From: JACCYQ01 sp036675565 | GTDB lineage: Bacteria > Bacteroidota > Bacteroidia > Chitinophagales > Chitinophagaceae | Length of the DNA stretch: 60,854 bases | Reading direction: 5' to 3' | Assembly (NCBI GenBank): GCA_036675565.1 | Contig: JAKFER010000060.1 | Coordinates: forward strand, 1 to 60,854 | Shown: positions 8,631-17,374 of the stretch, in pieces | Numbering within the stretch: position 1 is the stretch's first letter | Layout: the number at the start of each line of letters is the position of its first letter | Notes under the pieces: model-generated | Seen by the model: the letters and a program-made list of their open reading frames with translations, nothing else | The model's database searches: none | What the model was told of the DNA's origin: nothing | Program-made: the position numbers and the translations under genes

Positions 8631-8693
8631 AAAACTATTGATCTGAAACCATTATAATCCAGGTTTCAAAAATCCGTTTAAAAAAAATTTTCT

Positions 8694-9257
8694 ATGAAGC
8701 TATTTATTAAATATATGGTGAGTTCACGTTGCAAGGAGGTTGTGAGGACCGAACTGACAAAGCTTGGCGTACAATCACAATATGTTTTGGTAGACCTGGG
8801 AACAGTTGAAATCCTGGAAACCATCACCAAAGAACAAAGAAAAATGCTGGAACAAAATCTCAAACACTCCGGTTTTGAAGTATTGGACAGCAAGAAGAGC
8901 AAGCTGATTGATAAAATAAAGAAAGTGATCGTGGATATGATTCAATCAGAACACATGCCTGAAATAAATTATTCTGATTATCTCAGCCAAAAGTTGAAGC
9001 AGGATTACACTTATATGGCCAATATATTTTCTGATGTTAAAGGAATAACCATTCAACAATTCATCATCATGAATAAAATAGAAAAAGTGAAAGAATTACT
9101 CATGTATAATGAATATACGCTTACAGAGATATCGAACCGGATGAACTACAGCAGCGTTGCCCATTTATCTCACCAGTTTAAAAAAGTTACCGGGCTCACT
9201 CCTTCATATTACAAGCAGATCCGTCAAAAAAGAGAAATGGCCATGTCTGATGTGTGA
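8694..9257 (+). CDS. AraC-family transcription regulator with a short N-terminal domain
   Basis: 187 residues. The C-terminal part has two helix-turn-helix units of the AraC type: IEKVKELLMYNEYTLTEISN (about 122-141) and SSVAHLSHQFKKVTGLTPSYY (about 150-170, split here as SSVAHLSHQF and KKVTGLTPSYY). The N-terminal 70 residues (MKLFIKYMVSSRCKEVVRTEL) look like a small ferredoxin/HMA-type fold with one Cys (C13), not the usual sugar cupin. This layout is common in Bacteroidota. It lies 136 bases upstream of the ice-binding gene in the same direction, so control of that gene is possible but unproven. Confidence 0.85.
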   Translation: MKLFIKYMVSSRCKEVVRTELTKLGVQSQYVLVDLGTVEILETITKEQRKMLEQNLKHSGFEVLDSKKSKLIDKIKKVIVDMIQSEHMPEINYSDYLSQKLKQDYTYMANIFSDVKGITIQQFIIMNKIEKVKELLMYNEYTLTEISNRMNYSSVAHLSHQFKKVTGLTPSYYKQIRQKREMAMSDV

Positions 9258-9308
9258 TTTATGTAAATGATTATCAGAAGAGTATAACGCACTTCATTTT
9301 TCGGGATA

Positions 9309-9316
9309 TACATTTG
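9309..9316 (+). promoter_or_regulatory. Candidate -7 element for the ice-binding gene
   Basis: TACATTTG fits the Bacteroidota -7 consensus TAnnTTTG and lies 77 bases before ATG 9394. No clear TTG -33 element was found at the expected distance. Confidence 0.35.
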
Positions 9317-9393
9317 TGGCATTAATCCAATGTTGTGCAAGAAATAGGATCATCCATTTTTTTGGCAACAATTGAAATCATTTTAAAATCCTT

Positions 9394-11226
9394 ATGATGA
9401 ACACGCGACACCACACGCAAACGCAAAGCATTGCGCCTAAGCAAAAATTTTCAACGCTAAATTTTTTTTCCCACAAATTCCTTTTTGTTTTACTCCTTGT
9501 TGCATTTGCAGCTGGATGTAAAAAAGATGTTGAGGAACCAGGCCTGGAGGGTATATGCCCTGAAGTAGTTTCCACGGATCCTTCCAATGGGGCCGTAAAT
9601 GTTCCCACGATCACAGAGATCAATGCCAGTTTTAATGAGGAGATGGATCCAAAATCGCTAAATGCTAATACATTTTACGTAAAACAAGGTTCCAACCTGG
9701 TATCCGGAACCATTAGTTACACGGGGAGCACCGTTAGTTTCAACCCTACTGATCCGCTTGCTGCCAACACAGTTTATACGGCAACGGTCACTACGGGTGC
9801 AAAAGATCCTGCAGGCAATGCGATGATCGAAGATTATGTGTGGACTTTTAATACAGGAGCTGTTCCTGTTGTGGTTTCTACCGATCCTGTCGATGGTGCC
9901 ATCAATGTGCCATTGAATAAAGTGATCATGGCAACTTTTAGTACTGAAATGAATTCCAGTTCGATAACTGCAACCAGTTTTCAATTAAAGCGGGGAGTAA
10001 ATGTCATTGCCGGAACAGTTACCTATAGTGGACTAACTGCCAGCTTTACACCAACACTTCCCTTGTCTCCTAATACTGTTTATTCAGCAACAATAACTAC
10101 AGGCGCCAAAGATCCTGCAGGCAACAGTTTGTCTGCAAATTATACCTGGAGTTTTGCTACGGGAAATGTGCCTGCTGTTATTTCAACAGACCCTGCCAAC
10201 ACGGCTACCGGGGTAGCTTTGAATAAAAAAATTACAGCAACCTTCAGTGAGACAATGAATGCTGCCACGATCAATTCCAGTACGTTTTTATTGAAAGAAG
10301 GTACCAATTCAATTACCGGGATAGTAACCTATGTTGGAACAACAGCCAGTTTTACCCCAACAGCTAACCTGGAGGCAGGAACTACTTATACAGCAACCAT
10401 TACAACCGGCGCACAGAATCCGGGTGGAAACCCGATCGCTGCCGATTATATTTGGTCCTTTACTACAACACCAGTTGTTTCGCAGCCTCCTACTTCTTTC
10501 CTGGGTACTGCCGCACAATTTGGTGTATTTGGTGGAAGTGCAGGTATCACAAATTCCGGGTTGAATACGGTTATCAACAATGGCAGCATCGGTACAACCG
10601 GCGCTTCTACGCTGATCACCGGATTTCATGATGGCACTACCGGTGATATATATACGGAAACGGATTTGAACGTTGGCCTGGTAACAGGGAGAATCTATAC
10701 GGCTCCACCTGCACCGGGAACTGCAACTTCTTTTGCTATAGCCCAACAGGGATTATTGGATGCGGGAATTGCATATAATAATATTTCACCTGCATCAAAG
10801 CCAGGTGGTACCGATCCGGGTGCCGGCGAATTAGGAGGCTTAACGCTTGCTCCTGGTGTATACAAATCTGCCAGTGGCACTTTCAAAATAACCAATGGCA
10901 ACCTTACACTTGACGCCATGGGTGATCCTAATGCAGAATGGATTTTTCAAACCGCTGCAGGCCTCACCGTAGGTATAGCTGGTCCGGCTGGCGCACGCAG
11001 TGTCAACCTGATCAATGGAGCGCAGGCTAAGAATATTTACTGGTATGTTGGTAGTGCAGCAACGATCAATGCCGCTGGTGGTGGTATTATGTCGGGAACC
11101 ATCATTTCATCTGCAGGTGTTACTTTTTCAACTGCAGGAAATGCTGTACAAACCGTTTTGAATGGTCGTGCACTTTCATTGAATGCATCCGTTACACTCG
11201 TTAATACAACCATCAACGTGCAATAA
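9394..11226 (+). CDS. Ice-binding (DUF3494) lipoprotein with three Ig-like repeats
   Basis: 610 residues. A long basic n-region leads to FVLLLVAFAAGC, with the lipid-anchored Cys at about 42. Three Big_5-type Ig-like repeats follow (about 57-155, 156-257, 258-358), each with 'VVSTDPxxGAxNVP', a central 'F-x-E-x-M' and an end like 'TTGAKDPAGN ... W-F-x-T-G'. From about 370 to the end is a DUF3494 domain: FLGTAAQFGVFGGSAGITNS, GELGGLTLAPGVYKSASGTF, WIFQTAAGLTVG, and KNIYWYVGSAATINAAGG. This is the beta-solenoid fold of microbial ice-binding proteins. As a lipoprotein it is probably held at the outer membrane, with the Ig repeats as spacer. Activity on ice is inferred. An OmpA-type gene follows 58 bases downstream. 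Confidence 0.9.
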   Translation: MMNTRHHTQTQSIAPKQKFSTLNFFSHKFLFVLLLVAFAAGCKKDVEEPGLEGICPEVVSTDPSNGAVNVPTITEINASFNEEMDPKSLNANTFYVKQGSNLVSGTISYTGSTVSFNPTDPLAANTVYTATVTTGAKDPAGNAMIEDYVWTFNTGAVPVVVSTDPVDGAINVPLNKVIMATFSTEMNSSSITATSFQLKRGVNVIAGTVTYSGLTASFTPTLPLSPNTVYSATITTGAKDPAGNSLSANYTWSFATGNVPAVISTDPANTATGVALNKKITATFSETMNAATINSSTFLLKEGTNSITGIVTYVGTTASFTPTANLEAGTTYTATITTGAQNPGGNPIAADYIWSFTTTPVVSQPPTSFLGTAAQFGVFGGSAGITNSGLNTVINNGSIGTTGASTLITGFHDGTTGDIYTETDLNVGLVTGRIYTAPPAPGTATSFAIAQQGLLDAGIAYNNISPASKPGGTDPGAGELGGLTLAPGVYKSASGTFKITNGNLTLDAMGDPNAEWIFQTAAGLTVGIAGPAGARSVNLINGAQAKNIYWYVGSAATINAAGGGIMSGTIISSAGVTFSTAGNAVQTVLNGRALSLNASVTLVNTTINVQ

Positions 11227-11284
11227 TAACAGCACCGTTTTTCAGTATCCCATTTAAAAATAAATTCATATCAAACAATATTTT

Positions 11285-13249
11285 ATGTTACTATCTCATT
11301 CAATAAAACAAAAAACATCCCTGCTTTCGCTGGTGTTAATCCTGGCAGGATCCACCATCGAAGCACAAGAGGTTAAACGTACTGAACCCAAATGGTGGTT
11401 TGGTCAGTCAGTTGCAGCTAATTTTAATAATTACCGCGGTACTACTCAAATGCTGAACGAAGACCTCACGGTTCCAACTGCATTTCATAAGGGTTCCGGT
11501 ATTAAGCCATACTTCTCCTTGCTTACAGAATACAGGCCCAATAAAACATGGGGTGGCATGCTGAACATCGCATACGATAACCGTGGCGGTAAGTTCGATG
11601 GAGTAATGGCTCCCTGTGATTGCCCTGCAGAACTGGAGACCAATATTAGTTACCTGGCTTTTGAGCCAAGTCTGCGCTTAGCTCCGTTTTCTTCTTCCTT
11701 TTATATTTTTGCAGGTCCTACACTGAACTTTAATGTAGCTAAATCATTTGATTATACCCAGGAAAAGCAAGAGGATAGAAGCGGTGACTGGAGTGATATA
11801 CACAAGACATCCATTTCAGCACAGGCTGGTGCAGGAATTGACCTGATGTTATCAGCACCTTCAAATGCAACCCAGGTTAGCCTCTCGCCTTTTGTTTCTT
11901 TTTTAACCGATTTTGGTCATGAACCACGTGCCGATCAATCCTGGTCATTTTATACAGTGCGTGCAGGTATGGCATTGAAAATAGGTGCACGTAAAAGAAA
12001 AGAGGATGCTCCAGTGGTTGTTGCAGAACAAATAGTTGCTCCGGAACAAAAAGTAAACTTTTCTGTCCGGGCACCCAAAATTGTTTCTCCAAACCGCCAG
12101 GTTAAGGAAACATTTCCTTTGCGCAATTCCGTGTTTTTCAACATGGGATCCATTGAAATACCAACCCGATATTCGATGTTAAGCAGTGCACAGGCACAAA
12201 CTTTCAAAGAAGAACAATTACAGGAAAGCCAGCCGGAAAACCTAACGAATGGCCGCTCTTCCAGGCAACTGGCTGTGTATTATAATATTTTAAATATTTT
12301 GGGTGATCGTTTGCGTTCTAATCCACAAAGCTCCATCACATTGGTAGGCGCTTCTGATAATAATCCTGCAGAAGGAAAGCAAATGGCAGAAAATATAAAA
12401 GATTACCTGGTGGCCATTTATAAAATTGATGCATCACGCATCACTACCGAAGGAAGAGATAAACCATTGATTCCTTCTGAACAGGCCAATGCCACCAAAG
12501 AACTTTCCCTCCTGCACGAAGGTGACCGGAGAGTTGATATTGTAACCAGTTCCAAAGAAATGTTGATGCAGGTAGGAGGAAATACCATTTTTTTAAAGCC
12601 TGTGCAAATTAATGCAGTACAGGCCGACCCCCTTGACGGTCATGTAATTTTTAATGCAGTGGGTGCCAGTGAAACCATGAAATCATGGACAATAGATGTT
12701 ACAGATGAAAAAGGTGCAGTGCAGCATTTTGGTCCCTACACAAAAGACCAGGCATCCGTATCCGGAAAAACAATCCTTGGCAATAATAAACAAGGTAACT
12801 ACAAGATCGTTTTGAAGGGTGAATCAATGTCAGGAAAAATGATAAGAGAAGAAAGCTCTGTGAGTTTATTGAAGGCCGAAGACGACCAGCAGGAAGGATT
12901 GCGCTACAGTATTCTTTTTGATTTTGATAAATCAAAATCTATCAGCGCATATGAAAAGTTTCTTACCGAAGTAGTTGTACCGCAGGTACCGGAAAATGGA
13001 ACAGTGATCATTCATGGTCATACCGATATTATTGGTGAGGAAAATCATAATATTTCACTTTCGCGGGACAGGGCCATGGGTGCCCAAAAAATTATGGAAG
13101 CAGGTTTGTTAAAGGCAGGAACAAAAGGAGTAAAATTTTCAAGTATTGGATTTGGTGAAGACAATGGCAATTCTCCCTTTGAGAATAATTTACCTGAAGA
13201 AAGATTTTATAACAGGACCGTTATTATAGATATCGTTCCAAATAAATAA
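11285..13249 (+). CDS. OmpA-family envelope protein with a barrel-like N terminus and two OmpA-type domains
   Basis: 654 residues. After a signal peptide ending near STIEAQ, residues about 30-230 look like a beta-barrel domain (alternating strands such as YFSLLTEYRPNKTWGGMLNI). A linker follows. A first, divergent OmpA-like region (about 280-430) has ASDNNPAEGKQMAENIKDYL and the GDRRVDI end. The second (about 545-654) is a better match: YSILFDFDKSKS, IIHGHTDIIGEENHNISLS, NRTVIIDI. OmpA domains bind peptidoglycan. It follows the ice-binding gene closely and is probably in the same transcript, which ends at the terminator at 13281. Confidence 0.88.
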   Translation: MLLSHSIKQKTSLLSLVLILAGSTIEAQEVKRTEPKWWFGQSVAANFNNYRGTTQMLNEDLTVPTAFHKGSGIKPYFSLLTEYRPNKTWGGMLNIAYDNRGGKFDGVMAPCDCPAELETNISYLAFEPSLRLAPFSSSFYIFAGPTLNFNVAKSFDYTQEKQEDRSGDWSDIHKTSISAQAGAGIDLMLSAPSNATQVSLSPFVSFLTDFGHEPRADQSWSFYTVRAGMALKIGARKRKEDAPVVVAEQIVAPEQKVNFSVRAPKIVSPNRQVKETFPLRNSVFFNMGSIEIPTRYSMLSSAQAQTFKEEQLQESQPENLTNGRSSRQLAVYYNILNILGDRLRSNPQSSITLVGASDNNPAEGKQMAENIKDYLVAIYKIDASRITTEGRDKPLIPSEQANATKELSLLHEGDRRVDIVTSSKEMLMQVGGNTIFLKPVQINAVQADPLDGHVIFNAVGASETMKSWTIDVTDEKGAVQHFGPYTKDQASVSGKTILGNNKQGNYKIVLKGESMSGKMIREESSVSLLKAEDDQQEGLRYSILFDFDKSKSISAYEKFLTEVVVPQVPENGTVIIHGHTDIIGEENHNISLSRDRAMGAQKIMEAGLLKAGTKGVKFSSIGFGEDNGNSPFENNLPEERFYNRTVIIDIVPNK

Positions 13250-13280
13250 TAAAGTAAGATTGTGGGTTTTGATTAGGTTT

Positions 13281-13314
13281 TAGCCGTCTAAAGAAATTTA
13301 GGCGGCTATTTTTA
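13281..13314 (+). terminator. Rho-independent terminator after the OmpA-type gene
   Basis: Stem TAGCCGTCTAAA / TTTAGGCGGCTA with one T-G pair and loop GAAA, followed by five T. It closes the ice-binding/OmpA transcript. Confidence 0.85.
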
Positions 13315-13457
13315 TATGATAAGGTGTCGAGAGCTCAAAATCTGGGAACTAATAACTTTTAGTAATAACAAACTTAGATTCTGGCTGCACATACTTCCGG
13401 TGAAGTTTAGCTAACTTAGAAAAACATTTTCCCCGGAAACAGCAGTTAACTTTTTTT

Positions 13458-15134
13458 ATGAAACAGATTGGATTATCGCCTTTTGTATTTCTGCTGATAC
13501 TCCTTCCCTTTTGCAGGCAAAAAACTGCCAATCCGTCCATCGCATTGCTAGATTCAATAGATCTTAAAAGAGGACAAATTATTTCGTGCGGTCCATTGGA
13601 TAGCCAGTTTGGTTCAGCGGATTTTCAAACTTCATGCAGTGAGGTGGTAAAGGAAGATTTTAATCTTGCCATTAAATTATTGCACTCATTTGAATATGAT
13701 GAAGCAGAAAAAGCTTTTGCCAAAGTGATTGACAAACAGCCCGATTGTGCCATGGCATATTGGGGCGTAGCCATGTCTAATTTTCATCCGCTATGGACTC
13801 CGCCAACAGAAGCGGAACTGGCTAAAGGAGCACTGGCCGCAAACATAGCCGCATCGTTAGCATCAACCAAAAGAGAAAAGGATTATATAGCTGCCATAGC
13901 ATCATTTTACAAAGACTGGGCAAATACGGACCACCGCACCCGTTGCCTGGAATTTGAAAACGGAATGGAAAAAGTTTTTGCAAAATATGAGAACGACAAA
14001 GATGCTGCGGTGTTTTATGCGTTGGCATTAAATGCTGCAGCAGACCCGATGGACAAGACCTTCATCAAACAAAAAAAAGCCGGGGATATTTTACAGGCGC
14101 TTTATCCCGGTCAACCCAATCACCCGGGAATAGCGCATATCATTATTCATACTTACGATTATCCCGAGCTTGCACAGCATGGTTTAGATGCTGCAAGAAA
14201 ATACGCTTCCGTTGCGCCTTCATCTGCACATGCTTTGCATATGCCATCACATATATTCACCCGGTTAGGATATTGGGATGAATGCATTGCTTCAAATATT
14301 GCTTCTGTTTTTTCTGCCCAATGCTATGCTAAGGCTGTGGGTATAAAAGGTCATTGGGATGAGGAACTGCATGGGTTGGATTACCTGGTTTATGCCTACC
14401 TGCAAAAAGGAGAAAATGATTCTGCAAAAAAACAATGGGATTATTTGAAAACAATAAATGAAGTACATCCTGAAAATTTTAAGGTAGCCTATGCATTTGC
14501 ATCTATTCCTTCGCGGTATTTGTTAGAGAATAAAATGTGGAACGAAGCCGCTAATCTCAAAGTAACCCCAGCCAATTTTCCGTGGAATAATTATCCCTGG
14601 CAGGAGGCGATTATTCACTTTACCCGTGCAATGGGAGCCGTTCATATGAATGATCTTCAATCAGCCAACAACGAATTAAAAACATTAAACCGTTTGCAAA
14701 ATATACTGATCAATAAAAAAGATCCGTATAAATCCAACCAGGTAGCTATACAAGCGAAGGCTGCAGAAGCATGGATACTTTTTAAAACAGGAAAGCATAA
14801 CGAAGCTGTGGCGCTTATGCAACTTGCCGCCGATATGGAAGACAAAACGGAAAAGCATCCTGTAACGCCGGGTGAAGTTATTCCTGCGATGGAATTATTG
14901 GGTGATATGTATATGCAAATGAATTTGCCAGGAAAAGCATTAACAGCTTATGAAACTGATTTGCAAAAACATCCCAACCGGTTTAATGGATTATATGGTG
15001 CAGGACTGGCAGCAGAGAAATCCGGAAATAAAGCAAAGGCCAAAACTTATTTCAAACAATTAATGCATGTTGCAGGTAGTTCAGAAAATGCCAGGGCAGA
15101 AATTCAGTATGGCAAAAAGATGCTGAACCTATAA
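13458..15134 (+). CDS. TPR-repeat lipoprotein-like exported protein
   Basis: 558 residues. The N terminus MKQIGLSPFVFLLILLPFC is a signal peptide with a possible lipid Cys at 19. Several tetratricopeptide repeats follow: FEYDEAEKAFAKVIDKQPDC (about 76-95), AYWGVAMSNFHPL, and at the C-terminal end GKALTAYETDLQKHPN and GLYGAGLAAEKSGNKAKAK. A central region with HPGIAHIIIHTYDYPELAQ and SSAHALHMPSHIFTRLGYWD is a conserved block in a family of bacterial TPR proteins whose role I do not know. It has no obvious partner: the preceding transcript ends at a terminator and the next gene converges on it. Confidence 0.82.
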   Translation: MKQIGLSPFVFLLILLPFCRQKTANPSIALLDSIDLKRGQIISCGPLDSQFGSADFQTSCSEVVKEDFNLAIKLLHSFEYDEAEKAFAKVIDKQPDCAMAYWGVAMSNFHPLWTPPTEAELAKGALAANIAASLASTKREKDYIAAIASFYKDWANTDHRTRCLEFENGMEKVFAKYENDKDAAVFYALALNAAADPMDKTFIKQKKAGDILQALYPGQPNHPGIAHIIIHTYDYPELAQHGLDAARKYASVAPSSAHALHMPSHIFTRLGYWDECIASNIASVFSAQCYAKAVGIKGHWDEELHGLDYLVYAYLQKGENDSAKKQWDYLKTINEVHPENFKVAYAFASIPSRYLLENKMWNEAANLKVTPANFPWNNYPWQEAIIHFTRAMGAVHMNDLQSANNELKTLNRLQNILINKKDPYKSNQVAIQAKAAEAWILFKTGKHNEAVALMQLAADMEDKTEKHPVTPGEVIPAMELLGDMYMQMNLPGKALTAYETDLQKHPNRFNGLYGAGLAAEKSGNKAKAKTYFKQLMHVAGSSENARAEIQYGKKMLNL

Positions 15135-15248
15135 TTAAATAATGTTCGATTAAGCATGAACGTTATTAATGCTCAATGTGTATCCTTTTTGGCTAATTAC
15201 CTGGCACCACTTTAAATATGGCAGTTTGAAAAAAGGTTTCCAGATGGT

Positions 15249-17222
15249 TTAATCTTGCGCTTGTGTTCTTTTTAGTCGCAGATTTGCAACAGGAGCTACA
15301 ATCAATGGAAATTTTTCTACCACCACATTCGCCGGATCTAATCCAAATCCTCTTTCTTCTGACAATGAAATTTCTTTGAGCCAAAAGTGAAACTTCATGA
15401 TTAATCGTTCACCAAAAGGCAATTCATTATCCTGGCTCAGATATTTTTCCATTACAATAAACTGGAAGTCTCCCATTACATTGGTCTTTTCAAGGCTGGT
15501 ATAACGACTGGTTACATTTACTTCTTTATTATTTACCAGATCTTCCACCACTTTACGAAACATTAAATCTATTCGTGGCTGTACCCTGAAACCTAATCTG
15601 AATTCCACCCTGATCATATCATTTGGAATAATGTGCGAAACGGTGTATTCCATTGTATAAGGCTCATCTACCGTATCCACATGAATAAACCAGTATATAT
15701 CTGCACGTTTGGGTTTTCGGTTCAGTATTGAATAAATGATTTTATGCTCTATCTCTTTTGGATTATCAGCACTTGTGAGGTATACAAGATGTGTGGCATA
15801 TTTTTGGATCGTTTTATCATTACTTAACTCCTGTATTTTAGGAATGTAATGATCCAGCCTGACAAATTCCACATAACGATTTTTTATCTTCCTGGCCCTG
15901 AACCAATCGTACATCACAAAAAACAACAAACCTCCTATAATTAATGTAACATATCCCCCATGTGGAAATTTTTCCAAATTTGCATAGAAAAAGCTAAGTT
16001 CAATAGTGAAGTAAACAACCAGGTACAGGTAAACGAAAATTGGTTTTGTTCTCCGCAGTACTAGATAATTGGCAAACAATATAGAAGTGGCAATCATGGT
16101 AATTGTAATAGCCAGGCCATATGCTGCTTCCATGTTCGATGCTTTTTTGAAGTACAAAACAATTCCAATACAACCCACATACAGTAAAAGATTGACAGCG
16201 GGTACAAACAATTGTCCTTTGTCTTCAGTAGGATAATTTATTTTAAGTTTAGGAGACAAATTCAGTCGCATGGCTTCACTTACCAAAGTAAATGACCCTG
16301 AAATTAAAGCCTGGCTCGCAATGATTGTAGCAGCAGTCGCGATGGTAATGCCAAAATAAATAAACCATTGTGGCATTATACCATAAAAAGGATTAAACCC
16401 TGTTTCAATAAGTTCCGGTGTTATAAGAGTGCCATGATGGTTCATTAACAACCAGGTTCCCTGGCCAAGGTAATTTATAATAAGGCATGTTTTTACAAAT
16501 GTCCAGGAGTACCGGATATTCCATTTTCCGCAATGTCCCAAATCTGAATACAGCGCTTCGGCACCCGTTGTACACAAAAAGACGCCTGCAAGTACATGAA
16601 TACCGCTTGGATAGGTTATTAACAGATTAATACCATAGTAAGGATTAAATGCTTTAAAAATAGACAAGTCCTGAAGCAGTTGCACAAGTCCAAGCGTAGC
16701 AAGCATAGTAAACCATACAGTCATAATGGGGCCGAACGACCTTCCAATAATTGCTGTTCCAAACTGCTGTACAAAAAAGAGAACTGACAAAATTCCTATC
16801 ACAATCCATATAACCGTCCACTGGGTAATATCATGTAATGCCGGCACCTGTTTTAATCCTTCAATAGCTGAAGTAACAGAGATAGGTGGTGTGATCATGC
16901 CATCAGCCAACAATGCGGCACCACCGAACATAGCTGGTATTACCAGCCATTTACGTCTTCTGCGCACCAATGCATATAAAGAGAAAATACCACCTTCTCC
17001 TTTGTTATCTGCCTGGAGGGTAAGGATTACATACTTGATGGTTGTTTGCAAAGTCAGCGTCCAAATTATGAGCGACAAAGAACCGATGATTAATTCTTCT
17101 GTAATGACCTTACCATTGGTGATTGCATTCAGTACGTACAATGGCGAGGTGCCAATATCACCAAAGATGATACCCAGCGCAATCAATAGCCCCGCACCAC
17201 TTACCCGATTATGAACTGACAT
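15249..17222 (-). CDS. kup: Kup-type potassium uptake transporter
   Basis: 657 residues from ATG 17222. The start is supported by the Kup N terminus MSVHNRVSGAGLLIALGIIF followed by GDIGTSPLYVLNAI; the upstream in-frame codons add an unlikely leader. About twelve membrane segments fill residues 8-440, with family blocks such as DNKGEGGIFSLYALVRRRRK and CTTGAEALYSDLGHCGKWNI. The last 200 residues are the cytoplasmic tail. Kup moves K+ into the cell, probably with H+. It is divergent from the KdpD/KdpE-like pair at 17375-19149, separated by 152 bases, which suggests that the pair controls it. Confidence 0.95.
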   Translation of the reverse strand: MSVHNRVSGAGLLIALGIIFGDIGTSPLYVLNAITNGKVITEELIIGSLSLIIWTLTLQTTIKYVILTLQADNKGEGGIFSLYALVRRRRKWLVIPAMFGGAALLADGMITPPISVTSAIEGLKQVPALHDITQWTVIWIVIGILSVLFFVQQFGTAIIGRSFGPIMTVWFTMLATLGLVQLLQDLSIFKAFNPYYGINLLITYPSGIHVLAGVFLCTTGAEALYSDLGHCGKWNIRYSWTFVKTCLIINYLGQGTWLLMNHHGTLITPELIETGFNPFYGIMPQWFIYFGITIATAATIIASQALISGSFTLVSEAMRLNLSPKLKINYPTEDKGQLFVPAVNLLLYVGCIGIVLYFKKASNMEAAYGLAITITMIATSILFANYLVLRRTKPIFVYLYLVVYFTIELSFFYANLEKFPHGGYVTLIIGGLLFFVMYDWFRARKIKNRYVEFVRLDHYIPKIQELSNDKTIQKYATHLVYLTSADNPKEIEHKIIYSILNRKPKRADIYWFIHVDTVDEPYTMEYTVSHIIPNDMIRVEFRLGFRVQPRIDLMFRKVVEDLVNNKEVNVTSRYTSLEKTNVMGDFQFIVMEKYLSQDNELPFGERLIMKFHFWLKEISLSEERGFGLDPANVVVEKFPLIVAPVANLRLKRTQAQD

Positions 17223-17350
17223 TTTAATAAAGGAATTTGACTGCCAAAAGTAGATTGGACTTATTAATGGAGGCAACAATTGAAACAAATCTTTATAAAA
17301 TCTTTATATTGATTTAAGATGCATATTCACCTTCTCTGCAAAACAGAAAC

Positions 17351-17358
17351 TAATTTTG
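17351..17358 (+). promoter_or_regulatory. Candidate -7 element for the kdpDE-like pair
   Basis: TAATTTTG matches TAnnTTTG and lies 16 bases before ATG 17375. No TTG was seen at the normal -33 distance. In an AT-rich spacer chance matches occur. Confidence 0.35.
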
Positions 17359-17374
17359 CTTCACTTCCTAAAAC

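Larger units (their letters stand above)
7715..8693. other. Gene-poor, decayed interval of about 1 kb
   Basis: No intact gene is convincing here. It holds a broken SnoaL-like remnant on the plus strand (7888-8067), a possible C-terminal gene remnant on the minus strand (8307-8630), and AT-rich filler. The short open frame at 7721-7924 has no protein-like features apart from overlapping the SnoaL remnant. Confidence 0.6.

Noticed and set aside
9658..10746. Two long minus-strand frames (9658-9984, 10309-10746) inside the ice-binding gene
   Set aside because: They lie opposite the Ig-like and DUF3494 coding region and have atypical composition; shadows of the real gene.
15193..15384. Minus-strand frame overlapping the end of kup
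   Set aside because: Most of it is inside kup in another frame; only its last residues (KVVPGN) are noted as a possible tail.
16726..17214. 162-codon plus-strand frame within kup
   Set aside because: Opposite the membrane-helix region of kup; composition is that of a reverse-strand shadow.
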